NCBI GenBank assembly: GCA_026552835.1 | Contig: JAPMTY010000005.1 | Coordinates: forward strand, 1-17,111 | Length of the DNA stretch: 17,111 bases | From: Candidatus Methanoperedens sp. | GTDB taxonomy: Archaea > Halobacteriota > Methanosarcinia > Methanosarcinales > Methanoperedenaceae | Reading direction: 5' to 3' | Shown here: piece by piece, positions 7,047 through 13,240 of the stretch | How positions within the stretch are numbered: position 1 is the stretch's first letter | Layout of the letters: each line of letters starts with the position of its first letter | The notes under the pieces: model-generated | What the model saw: only the letters and a program-made list of their open reading frames with translations | Database searches by the model: none | What the model was told of the DNA's origin: nothing | Made by a program: the position numbers and the translations under genes

Positions 7047-7780
7047 AAACACCGCTCATAAAACCGGGCGACGATATGGCTTCTGTCCTGGTTGAGGCCA
7101 TGAAAGCAGGCGGAATTTCACCGCAGGATAACGATATATTCGTTTTTGCCGAATCGGCAGTGGCAAGTGCTGAAGGAAGGGTCATAGACCTTGAAAGCGT
7201 AGTTCCGTCTGAAAAAGCGATTGAACTCTCAAAGCTATATGAAAACGACCCCAGGAAAATGGAACTTATTATGCGTGAATCCGATGAGATTCTGGGTGGG
7301 ATACCGGGGGTTGTGGTAACCATTACAAAAGGAGTGCTTTCGCCAAGCGCCGGAATAGATAATTCCAATGCGCCTGAAGGGCATGTTGTATTGCTGCCTG
7401 AAGACCCGAAAAAAAGCGCTATTGAGATCCGGGAGAAACTGATGAAGGAATACAGGTGCAGCCTTGCGGTGATAATCGGCGATAGCAGGACTCAGCCACT
7501 GCGTCTCGGGTGTGTGGGTATTGCGCTTGGCTGCGCCGGGATTGAGCCTGTGGAGGATATGAGAGGAAGAAAAGACCTTTTCGGAAAACCACTTTTGATA
7601 ACGCGGCGCGCCACTGCAGATAATCTTGTTTCTGCGGCACAAATAATAATGGGCGAGGCTGATGAAAGCACACCCTGCGTACTTATCAGGGATGCTCCGG
7701 CGGTGTTCTGCGATGGCAGTGTGGAAATACCTCAGATTTCACGGGAAGAGTGCCTGTATTTTGCATGTTTTGATAAATGA
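7028..7780 (+). CDS. cofE: Coenzyme F420:gamma-L-glutamyl ligase CofE
   Basis: Adds glutamates to F420-0 using GTP, making the polyglutamate tail of the hydride carrier F420 used by methanogens and relatives. The 250-residue protein has the family's length and motifs: FGIKTPLIKPGDD (4-16), FAESAVASAEGR (40-51), GVLSPSAGIDNSNAPEG (102-118) with the aspartate expected to bind metal, VIIGDSRTQPLRLG (148-161), and GIALGCAGIEPVEDMRG (164-180). The frame is open further upstream, but ATG at 7028 is the start: GGAGT lies at 7016-7020, seven bases before it, and the protein then begins as other CofE proteins do. It overlaps the last 19 bases of thiC, so it closes the operon. Confidence 0.94.
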   Translation: MQLFGIKTPLIKPGDDMASVLVEAMKAGGISPQDNDIFVFAESAVASAEGRVIDLESVVPSEKAIELSKLYENDPRKMELIMRESDEILGGIPGVVVTITKGVLSPSAGIDNSNAPEGHVVLLPEDPKKSAIEIREKLMKEYRCSLAVIIGDSRTQPLRLGCVGIALGCAGIEPVEDMRGRKDLFGKPLLITRRATADNLVSAAQIIMGEADESTPCVLIRDAPAVFCDGSVEIPQISREECLYFACFDK

Positions 7781-7819
7781 AATCAGATTTTCTGCATCCA
7801 AGTTGTGTTTCAAATAACA

Positions 7820-7829
7820 AAATATATCA
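7820..7829 (+). promoter_or_regulatory. TATA-like box for the exported membrane protein gene
   Basis: AAATATATCA, centred about 31 bases before the ATG at 7856. This spacing supports 7856 (or 7862) over the in-frame GTG at 7805, which would lie upstream of the box. Confidence 0.4.
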
Positions 7830-7855
7830 ATCAAAATAGTATATTAAACGGACAG

Positions 7856-8992
7856 ATGATAATGAAAAAAATAAAACAATATATGATATCAATGTTTTTG
7901 ATTATTCTTTTAATCAATACAGCCTATGGATTTCCAGGGATGACTGGCAATATATCCATAACAAATATATCCACACCACAACCGGATTTGATTAATAGTA
8001 CGGAATCAGAGCAGGATATTGTATTAGTACAGCATTTGATAGTAATTGATGCTGTTCAACTGCAATCTGAGAATAAATTATTCATAAGTGAAACATTGGC
8101 TTTTAAAAATATAGGGACTAAGAATTTTAACGGTTCTCTGAGAACATGGGTGCCTGATGGTGCCGAAGGATTCAGTGTGGGAAAAACAGAAATGGTAATG
8201 GGAGCAACACCGACTCCTCTTCAATTGACTCAGAACGGAAATATCATCAGTTGGAAAGATTTTATAAAAGCAAATGATACAGCAACGTTATATCTTGTGG
8301 AATATTTACTGCCAGCAGAAAATACAGGAATGGTTACACAATCAAAATACTTTTCCAAGAAGCTGACATACCCCACACTAATAAATTACAAATATGTACC
8401 AATAAAAGGATTACCACTGTTTATACTTAAATTAACCGTAGCGAAAGACAATTCGATTGCATTGTTTGACGAAAATGGAAACAAAATCACTCCTCAGGAA
8501 ATTGGCGAAGCGGATAATTCAATTATTAACAGGTGGTCAGACCCTCCTCAATTCAAAGAGATTACAGTTGAAATCTCAAAATCAGCTGCCACTCCTTCCG
8601 GAATTGCAGGTTATGTGATTCTCGGGCTCGTTGTAATCCTTGTGTTTTCATATATGTTTATCAGGAAAAATAATGAAAAGATCCGGCAATTTGAAGAAAA
8701 AATCAGGAACTCTCTGAAGCGCAAAGAAACCGTGGATGAGACTGTTGAGGAAACAGGTGGAGAAGCCGCCGGGGAAACTACAACTCCTGAACCGGTTGAA
8801 ACGGAAGATACCGATTTTGAGGGAAAAACAAAGGACGAACTTGAGGGAATGAAGGACGAAACCCTTTCCAAGCTCAGCGAATTGAATAAGGAATACGAAT
8901 CTGGGAACATGCTGGATGAAGAGTATGAGGAGCTTAAGAAATCTTATCAGGAAAGAATTGATAAAATTACCAGAAGAATAAAAAAGCCCTGA
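7856..8992 (+). CDS. Exported single-pass membrane protein of unknown function
   Basis: Not recognised as a named family. The first 25 residues are a signal peptide: basic MIMKKIKQ, hydrophobic core, then INTAYG. Residues about 26-248 are extracytoplasmic, rich in beta-prone sequence, with several N-glycosylation sequons (NIS, NST, NGS, NDT). One membrane segment follows at 249-269 (GIAGYVILGLVVILVFSY), then a charged cytoplasmic tail: a basic helix, an acidic Glu/Thr linker, and a helical end with GNMLDEEYEELKKSY (about 350-364), similar to the short SHOCT-type helices found at the ends of many prokaryotic proteins. ATG 7856 or 7862 is chosen from the signal peptide and the TATA-like box; an upstream GTG at 7805 would spoil the signal peptide. 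It has its own promoter after cofE, so co-function with F420 synthesis is not implied. Its stop is five bases from that of pdxT. Confidence 0.8.
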   Translation: MIMKKIKQYMISMFLIILLINTAYGFPGMTGNISITNISTPQPDLINSTESEQDIVLVQHLIVIDAVQLQSENKLFISETLAFKNIGTKNFNGSLRTWVPDGAEGFSVGKTEMVMGATPTPLQLTQNGNIISWKDFIKANDTATLYLVEYLLPAENTGMVTQSKYFSKKLTYPTLINYKYVPIKGLPLFILKLTVAKDNSIALFDENGNKITPQEIGEADNSIINRWSDPPQFKEITVEISKSAATPSGIAGYVILGLVVILVFSYMFIRKNNEKIRQFEEKIRNSLKRKETVDETVEETGGEAAGETTTPEPVETEDTDFEGKTKDELEGMKDETLSKLSELNKEYESGNMLDEEYEELKKSYQERIDKITRRIKKP

Positions 8993-8997
8993 TAATT

Positions 8998-9591
8998 TTA
9001 TTTTATCATTTTCAGGAAATATTCGTGTATTCTCAAATCTTCTGTCAATTCTGGATGGAATGCCAGGGCGAGCAGGTTTTTCTGTCTTGCGGCAACAATA
9101 TGTCCCCCATATGATGAAAGGATTTCCACGCCCTTTCCCACCTCCGTAATACACGGCGCGCGGATGAATATTGCATTGAAGGGATACCTTAGCCCTTTAA
9201 AATCCACCGGTGATTCAAAGGATTCTTTCTGCCGCCCGAATGCGTTCCTGTTGACACGGACATCCATAAGTGAAAGCAGAGACTGTTTTGTCTTTTCAAC
9301 CTGTTCATCCCCGTGTTTTGCAAGCAGCACAAGTCCAGCGCATGTTCCCATTACAGGGATTCCTGAATCAGAGGCTTTCCTGATTTCGGATGAGATGCCT
9401 TCCCGTTCCATGAGCCTTCCAAGCGTGGTGCTTTCACCGCCCGGAAGAATTAATGCATCGCATTCTGGGACAATTCCTTTATGTTTTATCTTTACGATTT
9501 CTGCATCCAGTTTTGCCTGTCTTAATGCCCTTTTCAGGGCTTCAACGTGCTCTTCTACATTTCCCTGGATTGCAATGACTCCGATACGCAT
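8998..9591 (-). CDS. pdxT: Pyridoxal 5'-phosphate synthase glutaminase subunit PdxT
   Basis: Class I glutamine amidotransferase that releases ammonia from glutamine and feeds it to PdxS for ribose-phosphate-dependent pyridoxal phosphate synthesis. 197 residues, normal length. Motifs: IGVIAIQGNVEEH at the start, LPGGEST (49-55), GTCAG with nucleophile Cys84, VNRNAFGRQ (113-121), FIRAP (142-146), and LAFHPELTED with His179 and Glu181 completing the triad. ATG at 9591 lies about 25 bases from a TATA-like sequence at 9613-9623, so the mRNA may be leaderless; a GGAG is also present but about 14 bases away. The partner pdxS is not in the window. Confidence 0.95.
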   Translation of the reverse strand: MRIGVIAIQGNVEEHVEALKRALRQAKLDAEIVKIKHKGIVPECDALILPGGESTTLGRLMEREGISSEIRKASDSGIPVMGTCAGLVLLAKHGDEQVEKTKQSLLSLMDVRVNRNAFGRQKESFESPVDFKGLRYPFNAIFIRAPCITEVGKGVEILSSYGGHIVAARQKNLLALAFHPELTEDLRIHEYFLKMIK

Positions 9592-9612
9592 GCATCCTGA
9601 GTCTCCAGATAA

Positions 9613-9623
9613 GAATATAAATT
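9613..9623 (-). promoter_or_regulatory. TATA-like box for pdxT
   Basis: Minus-strand TAATTTATATTC-like sequence, centred about 27 bases before the pdxT ATG, so transcription would start at or next to the start codon. Confidence 0.4.
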
Positions 9624-9666
9624 ATTCCCCAAAAAAATATTGTTCGTAGTTTATAGAATTAAACAT

Positions 9667-9676
9667 TAATTATAAG
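9667..9676 (+). promoter_or_regulatory. TATA-like box for the DUF3795-like gene
   Basis: TAATTATAAG, about 58 bases before the ATG at 9730. It predicts a leader of about 30 bases, which would include GGAG at 9718-9721, eight bases before the ATG. Unlike its neighbours this gene therefore has a conventional leader and ribosome binding site. Confidence 0.35.
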
Positions 9677-9729
9677 TAATCGAACAAAGAAAGAATAGGC
9701 TTAGGATAGTAAAAAACGGAGATAAAAAA

Positions 9730-9996
9730 ATGGATATAGAAATTGGAAGGTGCGGGATAGCATGTGAGGTTTGCAAAAATTTCAAAAACGTATGCCTCGG
9801 GTGCGATGCGGAAAACCAGATTGAAAAAATTTGCGTCATTTATGAATGCACCAGCAGCAAGAATGTAAAATATTGTTTTGATTGCAGCGAATTCCCGTGT
9901 GGTCTGTTGAGTATTTCGAAATCTTATTGCCCCAAAACAGCCAAAATCAAATTAAAAACATTTTTCAATGACCAGGAAAAAGTGTTTTCGTCATAA
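9730..9996 (+). CDS. Small cysteine-rich DUF3795-like protein
   Basis: 88 residues with 11 cysteines, resembling the DUF3795 family (function unknown, common in anaerobes). Cysteines at 8, 12, 15, 22, 25, 35, 40, 49, 52, 57 and 67; blocks such as CGIACEVC, VCLGC, CFDCSEFPC and SYCPK are the expected layout, with the family's N-terminal CG(I/L)xCxxC and a later FPC. Metal or Fe-S binding is likely but not shown. No signal peptide or membrane segment. GGAG at 9718-9721 supports the ATG. It stands alone between pdxT, on the other strand, and ftsZ. The C-terminus is shorter than many family members, which often continue past residue 100, so it may be a minimal form. Confidence 0.75.
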   Translation: MDIEIGRCGIACEVCKNFKNVCLGCDAENQIEKICVIYECTSSKNVKYCFDCSEFPCGLLSISKSYCPKTAKIKLKTFFNDQEKVFSS

Positions 9997-10030
9997 GAAG
10001 TTTTGAATCTATCTGGAAAACGCAGAAAAC

Positions 10031-10040
10031 TAATTATATC
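10031..10040 (+). promoter_or_regulatory. TATA-like box for ftsZ
   Basis: TAATTATATC, centred about 30 bases before the ATG at 10066. No ribosome binding site lies before the ATG, which fits a leaderless transcript. Confidence 0.4.
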
Positions 10041-10065
10041 AATGAGACTATATTAAACTTCTAAG

Positions 10066-11040
10066 ATGACGGTGGAATTAACAGATATCAGGAAAGCATC
10101 AAGACCGACCGTTTCTGTAATCGGTCTTGGCGGCGCAGGCTGCAATATCATCACATATCTATCCCAGAAAAGTATAGCAGGCGCAAAAACAATAGCAGCT
10201 AACACCGATATAACGCATCTTGTTTTGCAGCGTGCTGATAAATTGCTGCTTTTGGGAAAAGAGAGGAGCAAGGGTAAGGGATGCGGGGGATTCCCAGAAG
10301 TTGGCGCGGAATGTGCGCGAGAAAGCGCAGAAGAAATAAAAAAAGAACTTGAAGGCAGCGGCATCGTATTCATCGTTGCGGGTCTTGGCGGGGGCACAGG
10401 TACGGGTACTGCGCCCGTGGTCGCTGAAATATCCCGCAGTCTGGGCGCACTTACCATCGCATGCCTGACCATGCCTTTTGAAATAGAATCACTCAGGCGC
10501 GAAAATGCAAAAAAGGAAATCGCTGCCCTCTCGCAGAACTGCGATTCTGTCGTATTGATAGATAACACGAAATTGAGGAAGGTGGCCGGGAAATTGCCTC
10601 TCAAGACTGCTTTTGCAGTAGCGAACGCCCTTATCGGGGCATTCATCAAAAGCATAACAGAAACCATCACCGAGCCAAGCCTTATGAATCTTGATTTTGC
10701 GGATTTAAAAGCCGTTCTTGAAAAAGGCGGAATATCATCTTTCGGGATCGGGGAAGCGGAAGGAGCAGACCGCGTTGAAAAGTCGGTATTGCGGGCGATA
10801 GCCGCCCCGCTTCTTGACATTCCCGACCTTTCTTCCGCTCACGGTTTGCTCATACATATCACAGGCGGGCAGGACCTGACGCTTGAGGAAGTTGCAAGAA
10901 TTGGCGAGTTGATGGCACAGAATCTCCCGGGCACAAAAAGGGTTATCTGGGGCGCAAAAGTGGATGATACAATGACAGGGCGCATCAGCATAATGGCGTT
11001 ATTTGCAAGCGTGGACAATCCTTTTGAGTTAAAATCATAG
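10066..11040 (+). CDS. ftsZ: FtsZ-family tubulin-like GTPase, short form
   Basis: GTP-dependent filament-forming protein; FtsZ proteins organise the division ring. Seen in order: GLGGAGCNII (20-29), the tubulin signature GGGTGTG at 108-114, MPFEIES (136-142), LIDNTKL (164-170), LPLKTAFAVAN (177-187), the T7 catalytic loop NLDFAD (208-213) with both aspartates, FGIGEAEGADR (226-236) and ITGGQDLTL (265-273). The GTPase and polymerisation surfaces thus look intact. Three positions depart from canonical FtsZ: GGFPEVG for GGNPEVG, ES for EG after PF, and Asn187 for the guanine-contacting Asp of the AD motif. The protein ends at residue 324, just after the core, with no tail for SepF or membrane tethers and almost no N-terminal extension. 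It may be an additional paralog beside FtsZ1/FtsZ2. Its stop overlaps hemD's by six bases. Confidence 0.88.
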   Translation: MTVELTDIRKASRPTVSVIGLGGAGCNIITYLSQKSIAGAKTIAANTDITHLVLQRADKLLLLGKERSKGKGCGGFPEVGAECARESAEEIKKELEGSGIVFIVAGLGGGTGTGTAPVVAEISRSLGALTIACLTMPFEIESLRRENAKKEIAALSQNCDSVVLIDNTKLRKVAGKLPLKTAFAVANALIGAFIKSITETITEPSLMNLDFADLKAVLEKGGISSFGIGEAEGADRVEKSVLRAIAAPLLDIPDLSSAHGLLIHITGGQDLTLEEVARIGELMAQNLPGTKRVIWGAKVDDTMTGRISIMALFASVDNPFELKS

Positions 11041-11712
11041 TTGAAATAAACAATCTTCAAGCGTGCCGTTCCCCACGAAGTCCGGATTTATTCCATGTTT
11101 TCTCATCGCATCGGCGGTTTTTTGTCCTATTGCAATTACTTTGAGCTTTTTTGCATGTTCAGGCGCGAAGCCTGAAAGTTCAAAGGATTTGGCACTGGTG
11201 AAAATCACTGCATCAACATCGTCTAATACTTCTACAATACTGTCGCCTGCTACAAGCCGATATGCCGGCGCCTCGATTACTATAGCACCTGCGGCTGACA
11301 GGGAGCTTACCAGTTCCGGGTTCGGCACATCGGCGCGGGCGATGCCGATTGTTTTGCCGTTTATGTCGCCGAGATATTCTGCAAAGTGGCCTGATGAGAA
11401 TTTTTCAATAATTTCACTTTTCAGTCCATATTCCTCTACTTTTTTTGCGGTTTTAGGGCCTACACTTACGATTCTCACGTTTTTCCCGGGTTTTACTATT
11501 TCAAAAAGTTTTTCAACCCCAAGCGAACTTGTGAAAACCAGGATGTCAATTTTATTCTTTGAAATCATTTCAGCCAGGCGGGAAAGAGGAGCGTGGTCGG
11601 TGGGCGGCACGGCGCGCATGGTTGATACTATGACCGCTTCATGGCCGTATCGCCTGAAAAGCTCAGGGATGCCTTCTGATTTTTCTTCGAGTTTGGTAAC
11701 TGCGATTTTCAT
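11035..11712 (-). CDS. hemD: Uroporphyrinogen-III synthase HemD
   Basis: Closes hydroxymethylbilane to uroporphyrinogen III, the branch point for cobamides, F430, sirohaem and haem. 225 residues, a little short of the bacterial norm but usual for archaea. The family is weakly conserved; recognisable are the N-terminal AVTKLEEKSEG region, VFTSSLGVEKLFE (about 58-70), VSVGPKTAKKVEEYG, AVIFTSAKSFE in the second half, and IAIGQKTADAMRKHG near the end, the two-lobe arrangement typical of HemD. ATG at 11712 follows the acnX stop by two bases, with a weak AAGGG before it, so it is probably transcribed with acnX, although the pathways differ. No other tetrapyrrole gene is in view. Confidence 0.88.
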   Translation of the reverse strand: MKIAVTKLEEKSEGIPELFRRYGHEAVIVSTMRAVPPTDHAPLSRLAEMISKNKIDILVFTSSLGVEKLFEIVKPGKNVRIVSVGPKTAKKVEEYGLKSEIIEKFSSGHFAEYLGDINGKTIGIARADVPNPELVSSLSAAGAIVIEAPAYRLVAGDSIVEVLDDVDAVIFTSAKSFELSGFAPEHAKKLKVIAIGQKTADAMRKHGINPDFVGNGTLEDCLFQL

Positions 11713-11714
11713 TT

Positions 11715-12872
11715 TTACCCTTTCAGCGCCGCCTCAATACAATCCTCAGTCCTTCCAAGAATACTCTTTACCCCGCACAAATTCGGCACATACTTATGCG
11801 CCTTCCCCGAATTCACCATCATGCAGCTAAACCTCTCGCTCGCAGGAGAGACAACCATGCAGGTATCGCAAAAAACTTTTGCACCGCTTTTCTCGATTCG
11901 CTTAATTAATTCAGGATGCTTATTTTTTATGGCGCGCGAGGTGCAAATCCAGACCTCTTTTTTTACTTTCTTGCCATTTAAAAGCCGGGCAAGCCTTTCA
12001 AGTTCGCTGACGCTGCTGTGAGGGCAGCCGAATGCTATCAAATCCGGCTCGCCCTTTGAATAAACCTCTTTTATCTGGTTTTCTTCGATTGTAATCTTTT
12101 CTTCCGGCGCCTCGTATTTTCCTGCTTCAGGGGTCACACCTTCAACATGGTACAGCGCCACCGCCCCGGAAGCTGCCATTGCGGCGCCGAGTGATTTGAG
12201 TTCGTCCTTCGATGGCTTTGATTTAAGTTTAAAAAGAGGCACTTTATCGCCAACCATCTCGCCGACGATGTACCCGAGCGCCCCGTAATCAGCATCATGG
12301 AGGTCTGTTTCGACTATTATCGATACAACGGGTTTCCGGTTCTCATCAAGATGAAAACCGTAATTCGGCGTTTTTCCAATAAGCGCAGCCGACAAGGCGC
12401 TCGGTCCGCCTTCTCTGTTCGTTCTCGCCCCGATGACCGAGTTGGCGTACGAAATTGCTGAAGATTCACTCCATGCCACATGGTCTCCGAAGCCTGCCAG
12501 ATTATCAAAGATATTATACGGAGTGCAGGAACATTCGATTCTCACGCCGAGAGCTGAATATGCCTTGATTATTTTTTCCTGTTTTTTCGCAAAATCCTCT
12601 GAAATGCCCATTTCTTTCCAGCATTCCAGGTCCATCCCTGCGGGATTAAGAATCGAAGGGACAGCTACTTTTCCCTTCAAGTCTGATATCCATTCAAGAC
12701 CGGCATCGCCTATGGTCTTGTACGAGACGCCTGCTATCTGGGCGCTTTTTATTGGAATCAGCCTGTCAGCATCGTAAATGTCCCCGAGGGCAGCGAGAAT
12801 CTCAATCGCTTTCTGGTAAGTCGGGCCGTGCTCCCCATTGAAGAGCTTTTCTTCTTCAGGCGTGAGATACAT
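11715..12872 (-). CDS. Aconitase X large subunit (mevalonate 5-phosphate dehydratase large subunit)
   Basis: The 385-residue protein is an AcnX catalytic domain. In archaea the AcnX complex (large subunit plus a DUF126 small subunit) dehydrates mevalonate 5-phosphate to trans-anhydromevalonate 5-phosphate. Seen: MYLTPEEEKLFNGEHG at the start, ILNPAGMDLECW (74-85), IECSCTPYN (112-120), GARTNREGGPSAL (148-160), FGCPHSS (281-287), FCDTCMVVSPA (334-344). Cys116, Cys283, Cys335 and Cys338 are candidates for the Fe-S cluster ligands. GGAGG (plus-strand CCTCC at 12878-12882) five bases before the ATG fixes the start. The small subunit is not adjacent and is not in the window. ubiD and ubiX lie upstream on the same strand, which supports the mevalonate role over the hydroxyproline-type AcnX role. 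Confidence 0.9.
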   Translation of the reverse strand: MYLTPEEEKLFNGEHGPTYQKAIEILAALGDIYDADRLIPIKSAQIAGVSYKTIGDAGLEWISDLKGKVAVPSILNPAGMDLECWKEMGISEDFAKKQEKIIKAYSALGVRIECSCTPYNIFDNLAGFGDHVAWSESSAISYANSVIGARTNREGGPSALSAALIGKTPNYGFHLDENRKPVVSIIVETDLHDADYGALGYIVGEMVGDKVPLFKLKSKPSKDELKSLGAAMAASGAVALYHVEGVTPEAGKYEAPEEKITIEENQIKEVYSKGEPDLIAFGCPHSSVSELERLARLLNGKKVKKEVWICTSRAIKNKHPELIKRIEKSGAKVFCDTCMVVSPASERFSCMMVNSGKAHKYVPNLCGVKSILGRTEDCIEAALKG

Positions 12873-12920
12873 CTATGCCTCCGTGACCGGCATGCAGTGA
12901 CAAGCGTAATGTAAAAATTT

Positions 12921-12992
12921 CACCGCAGAGGGCGCAAAGTTCGCAAAGGGCATTACCACCCAGCTTTGCGTTCTCTGCGATCTTTGCGGTGA
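12921..12992. repeat. Imperfect inverted repeat of 9-base CGCARAG units
   Basis: Left arm 12921-12950 starts CACCGCAGAG and repeats NNCGCARAG three times with CGC at 12924, 12933 and 12942. Right arm 12961-12992 is its imperfect reverse complement and ends TCTTTGCGGTGA. The 10-base loop is CATTACCACC. Same family as 1735-1800. Confidence 0.85.
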
Positions 12993-13003
12993 ACTGATTA
13001 TTA

Positions 13004-13030
13004 ACCGCAGATGAACACAACGAGCACAAA
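13004..13030 (+). repeat. CCGCAGATGAAC-type repeat, degenerate copy
   Basis: Begins ACCGCAGATGAACACAACG, sharing its first 13 bases exactly with the copy at 13151-13180, then diverging (AGCACAAAG). Confidence 0.7.
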
Positions 13031-13049
13031 GCGAGATAAAAAATAGACA

Positions 13050-13080
13050 ACGAACTCAATACGAACTCGTACGAACTCAG
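13050..13080 (+). repeat. Three tandem ACGAACTC units
   Basis: ACGAACTC occurs at 13050, 13061 and 13071, that is at 11- and 10-base spacing, once per helical turn. Too short to assign a role. Confidence 0.75.
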
Positions 13081-13100
13081 ATACAAATATTTTTGACTGT

Positions 13101-13112
13101 TCGGCGCGCCGA
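13101..13112. repeat. 12-base perfect palindrome TCGGCGCGCCGA
   Basis: Self-complementary over all 12 bases and GC-only in its centre, in an AT-rich spacer. A possible protein-binding site; no partner recognised. Confidence 0.6.
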
Positions 13113-13150
13113 TAGGAATCCGATGCAGGCTATACATATCGAAATCACGA

Positions 13151-13180
13151 ACCGCAGATGAACGCAGATAAACGCAGATG
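13151..13180 (+). repeat. CGCAGAT repeat with 10-base period
   Basis: Three units ACCGCAGATG / AACGCAGATA / AACGCAGATG, with CGC at 13153, 13163 and 13173. It lies just downstream of the HEPN-like gene. Repeats of this type are known to be scattered in many bacterial and archaeal genomes. Confidence 0.85.
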
Positions 13181-13240
13181 GGTTTGTTTAATAAATCTTT
13201 ATAGGTCAGCATTTTAATTTCCTCTTATTAACAAATAATC

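Larger units (their letters stand above)
12873..13240. other. Repeat-rich intergenic region between acnX and the HEPN-like gene
   Basis: 368 bases without a credible gene. It holds the acnX ribosome binding site, an imperfect CGCARAG inverted repeat (12921-12992), two CCGCAGATGAAC-type repeats (13004-13030, 13151-13180), a short tandem ACGAACTC repeat (13050-13080) and a 12-base palindrome (13101-13112). The remainder is AT-rich. A 118-codon open frame on the minus strand here is mostly translated repeat and is not accepted. Confidence 0.75.

Noticed and set aside
7805..7855. GTG at 7805 as the start of the exported protein
   Set aside because: It would put 17 polar residues before the signal peptide and lies upstream of the TATA-like box; ATG 7856/7862 fits both.
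12921..13180. Possible CRISPR array
   Set aside because: Units are 9-10 bases, face each other, and lack spacers of even length; no cas genes are near.
12856..13212. A 118-codon minus-strand frame upstream of acnX
   Set aside because: Much of its translation (such as LCSLCSSAVN and LCELCALCGE) is the short repeats read as codons; it overlaps the acnX start and its ribosome binding site.
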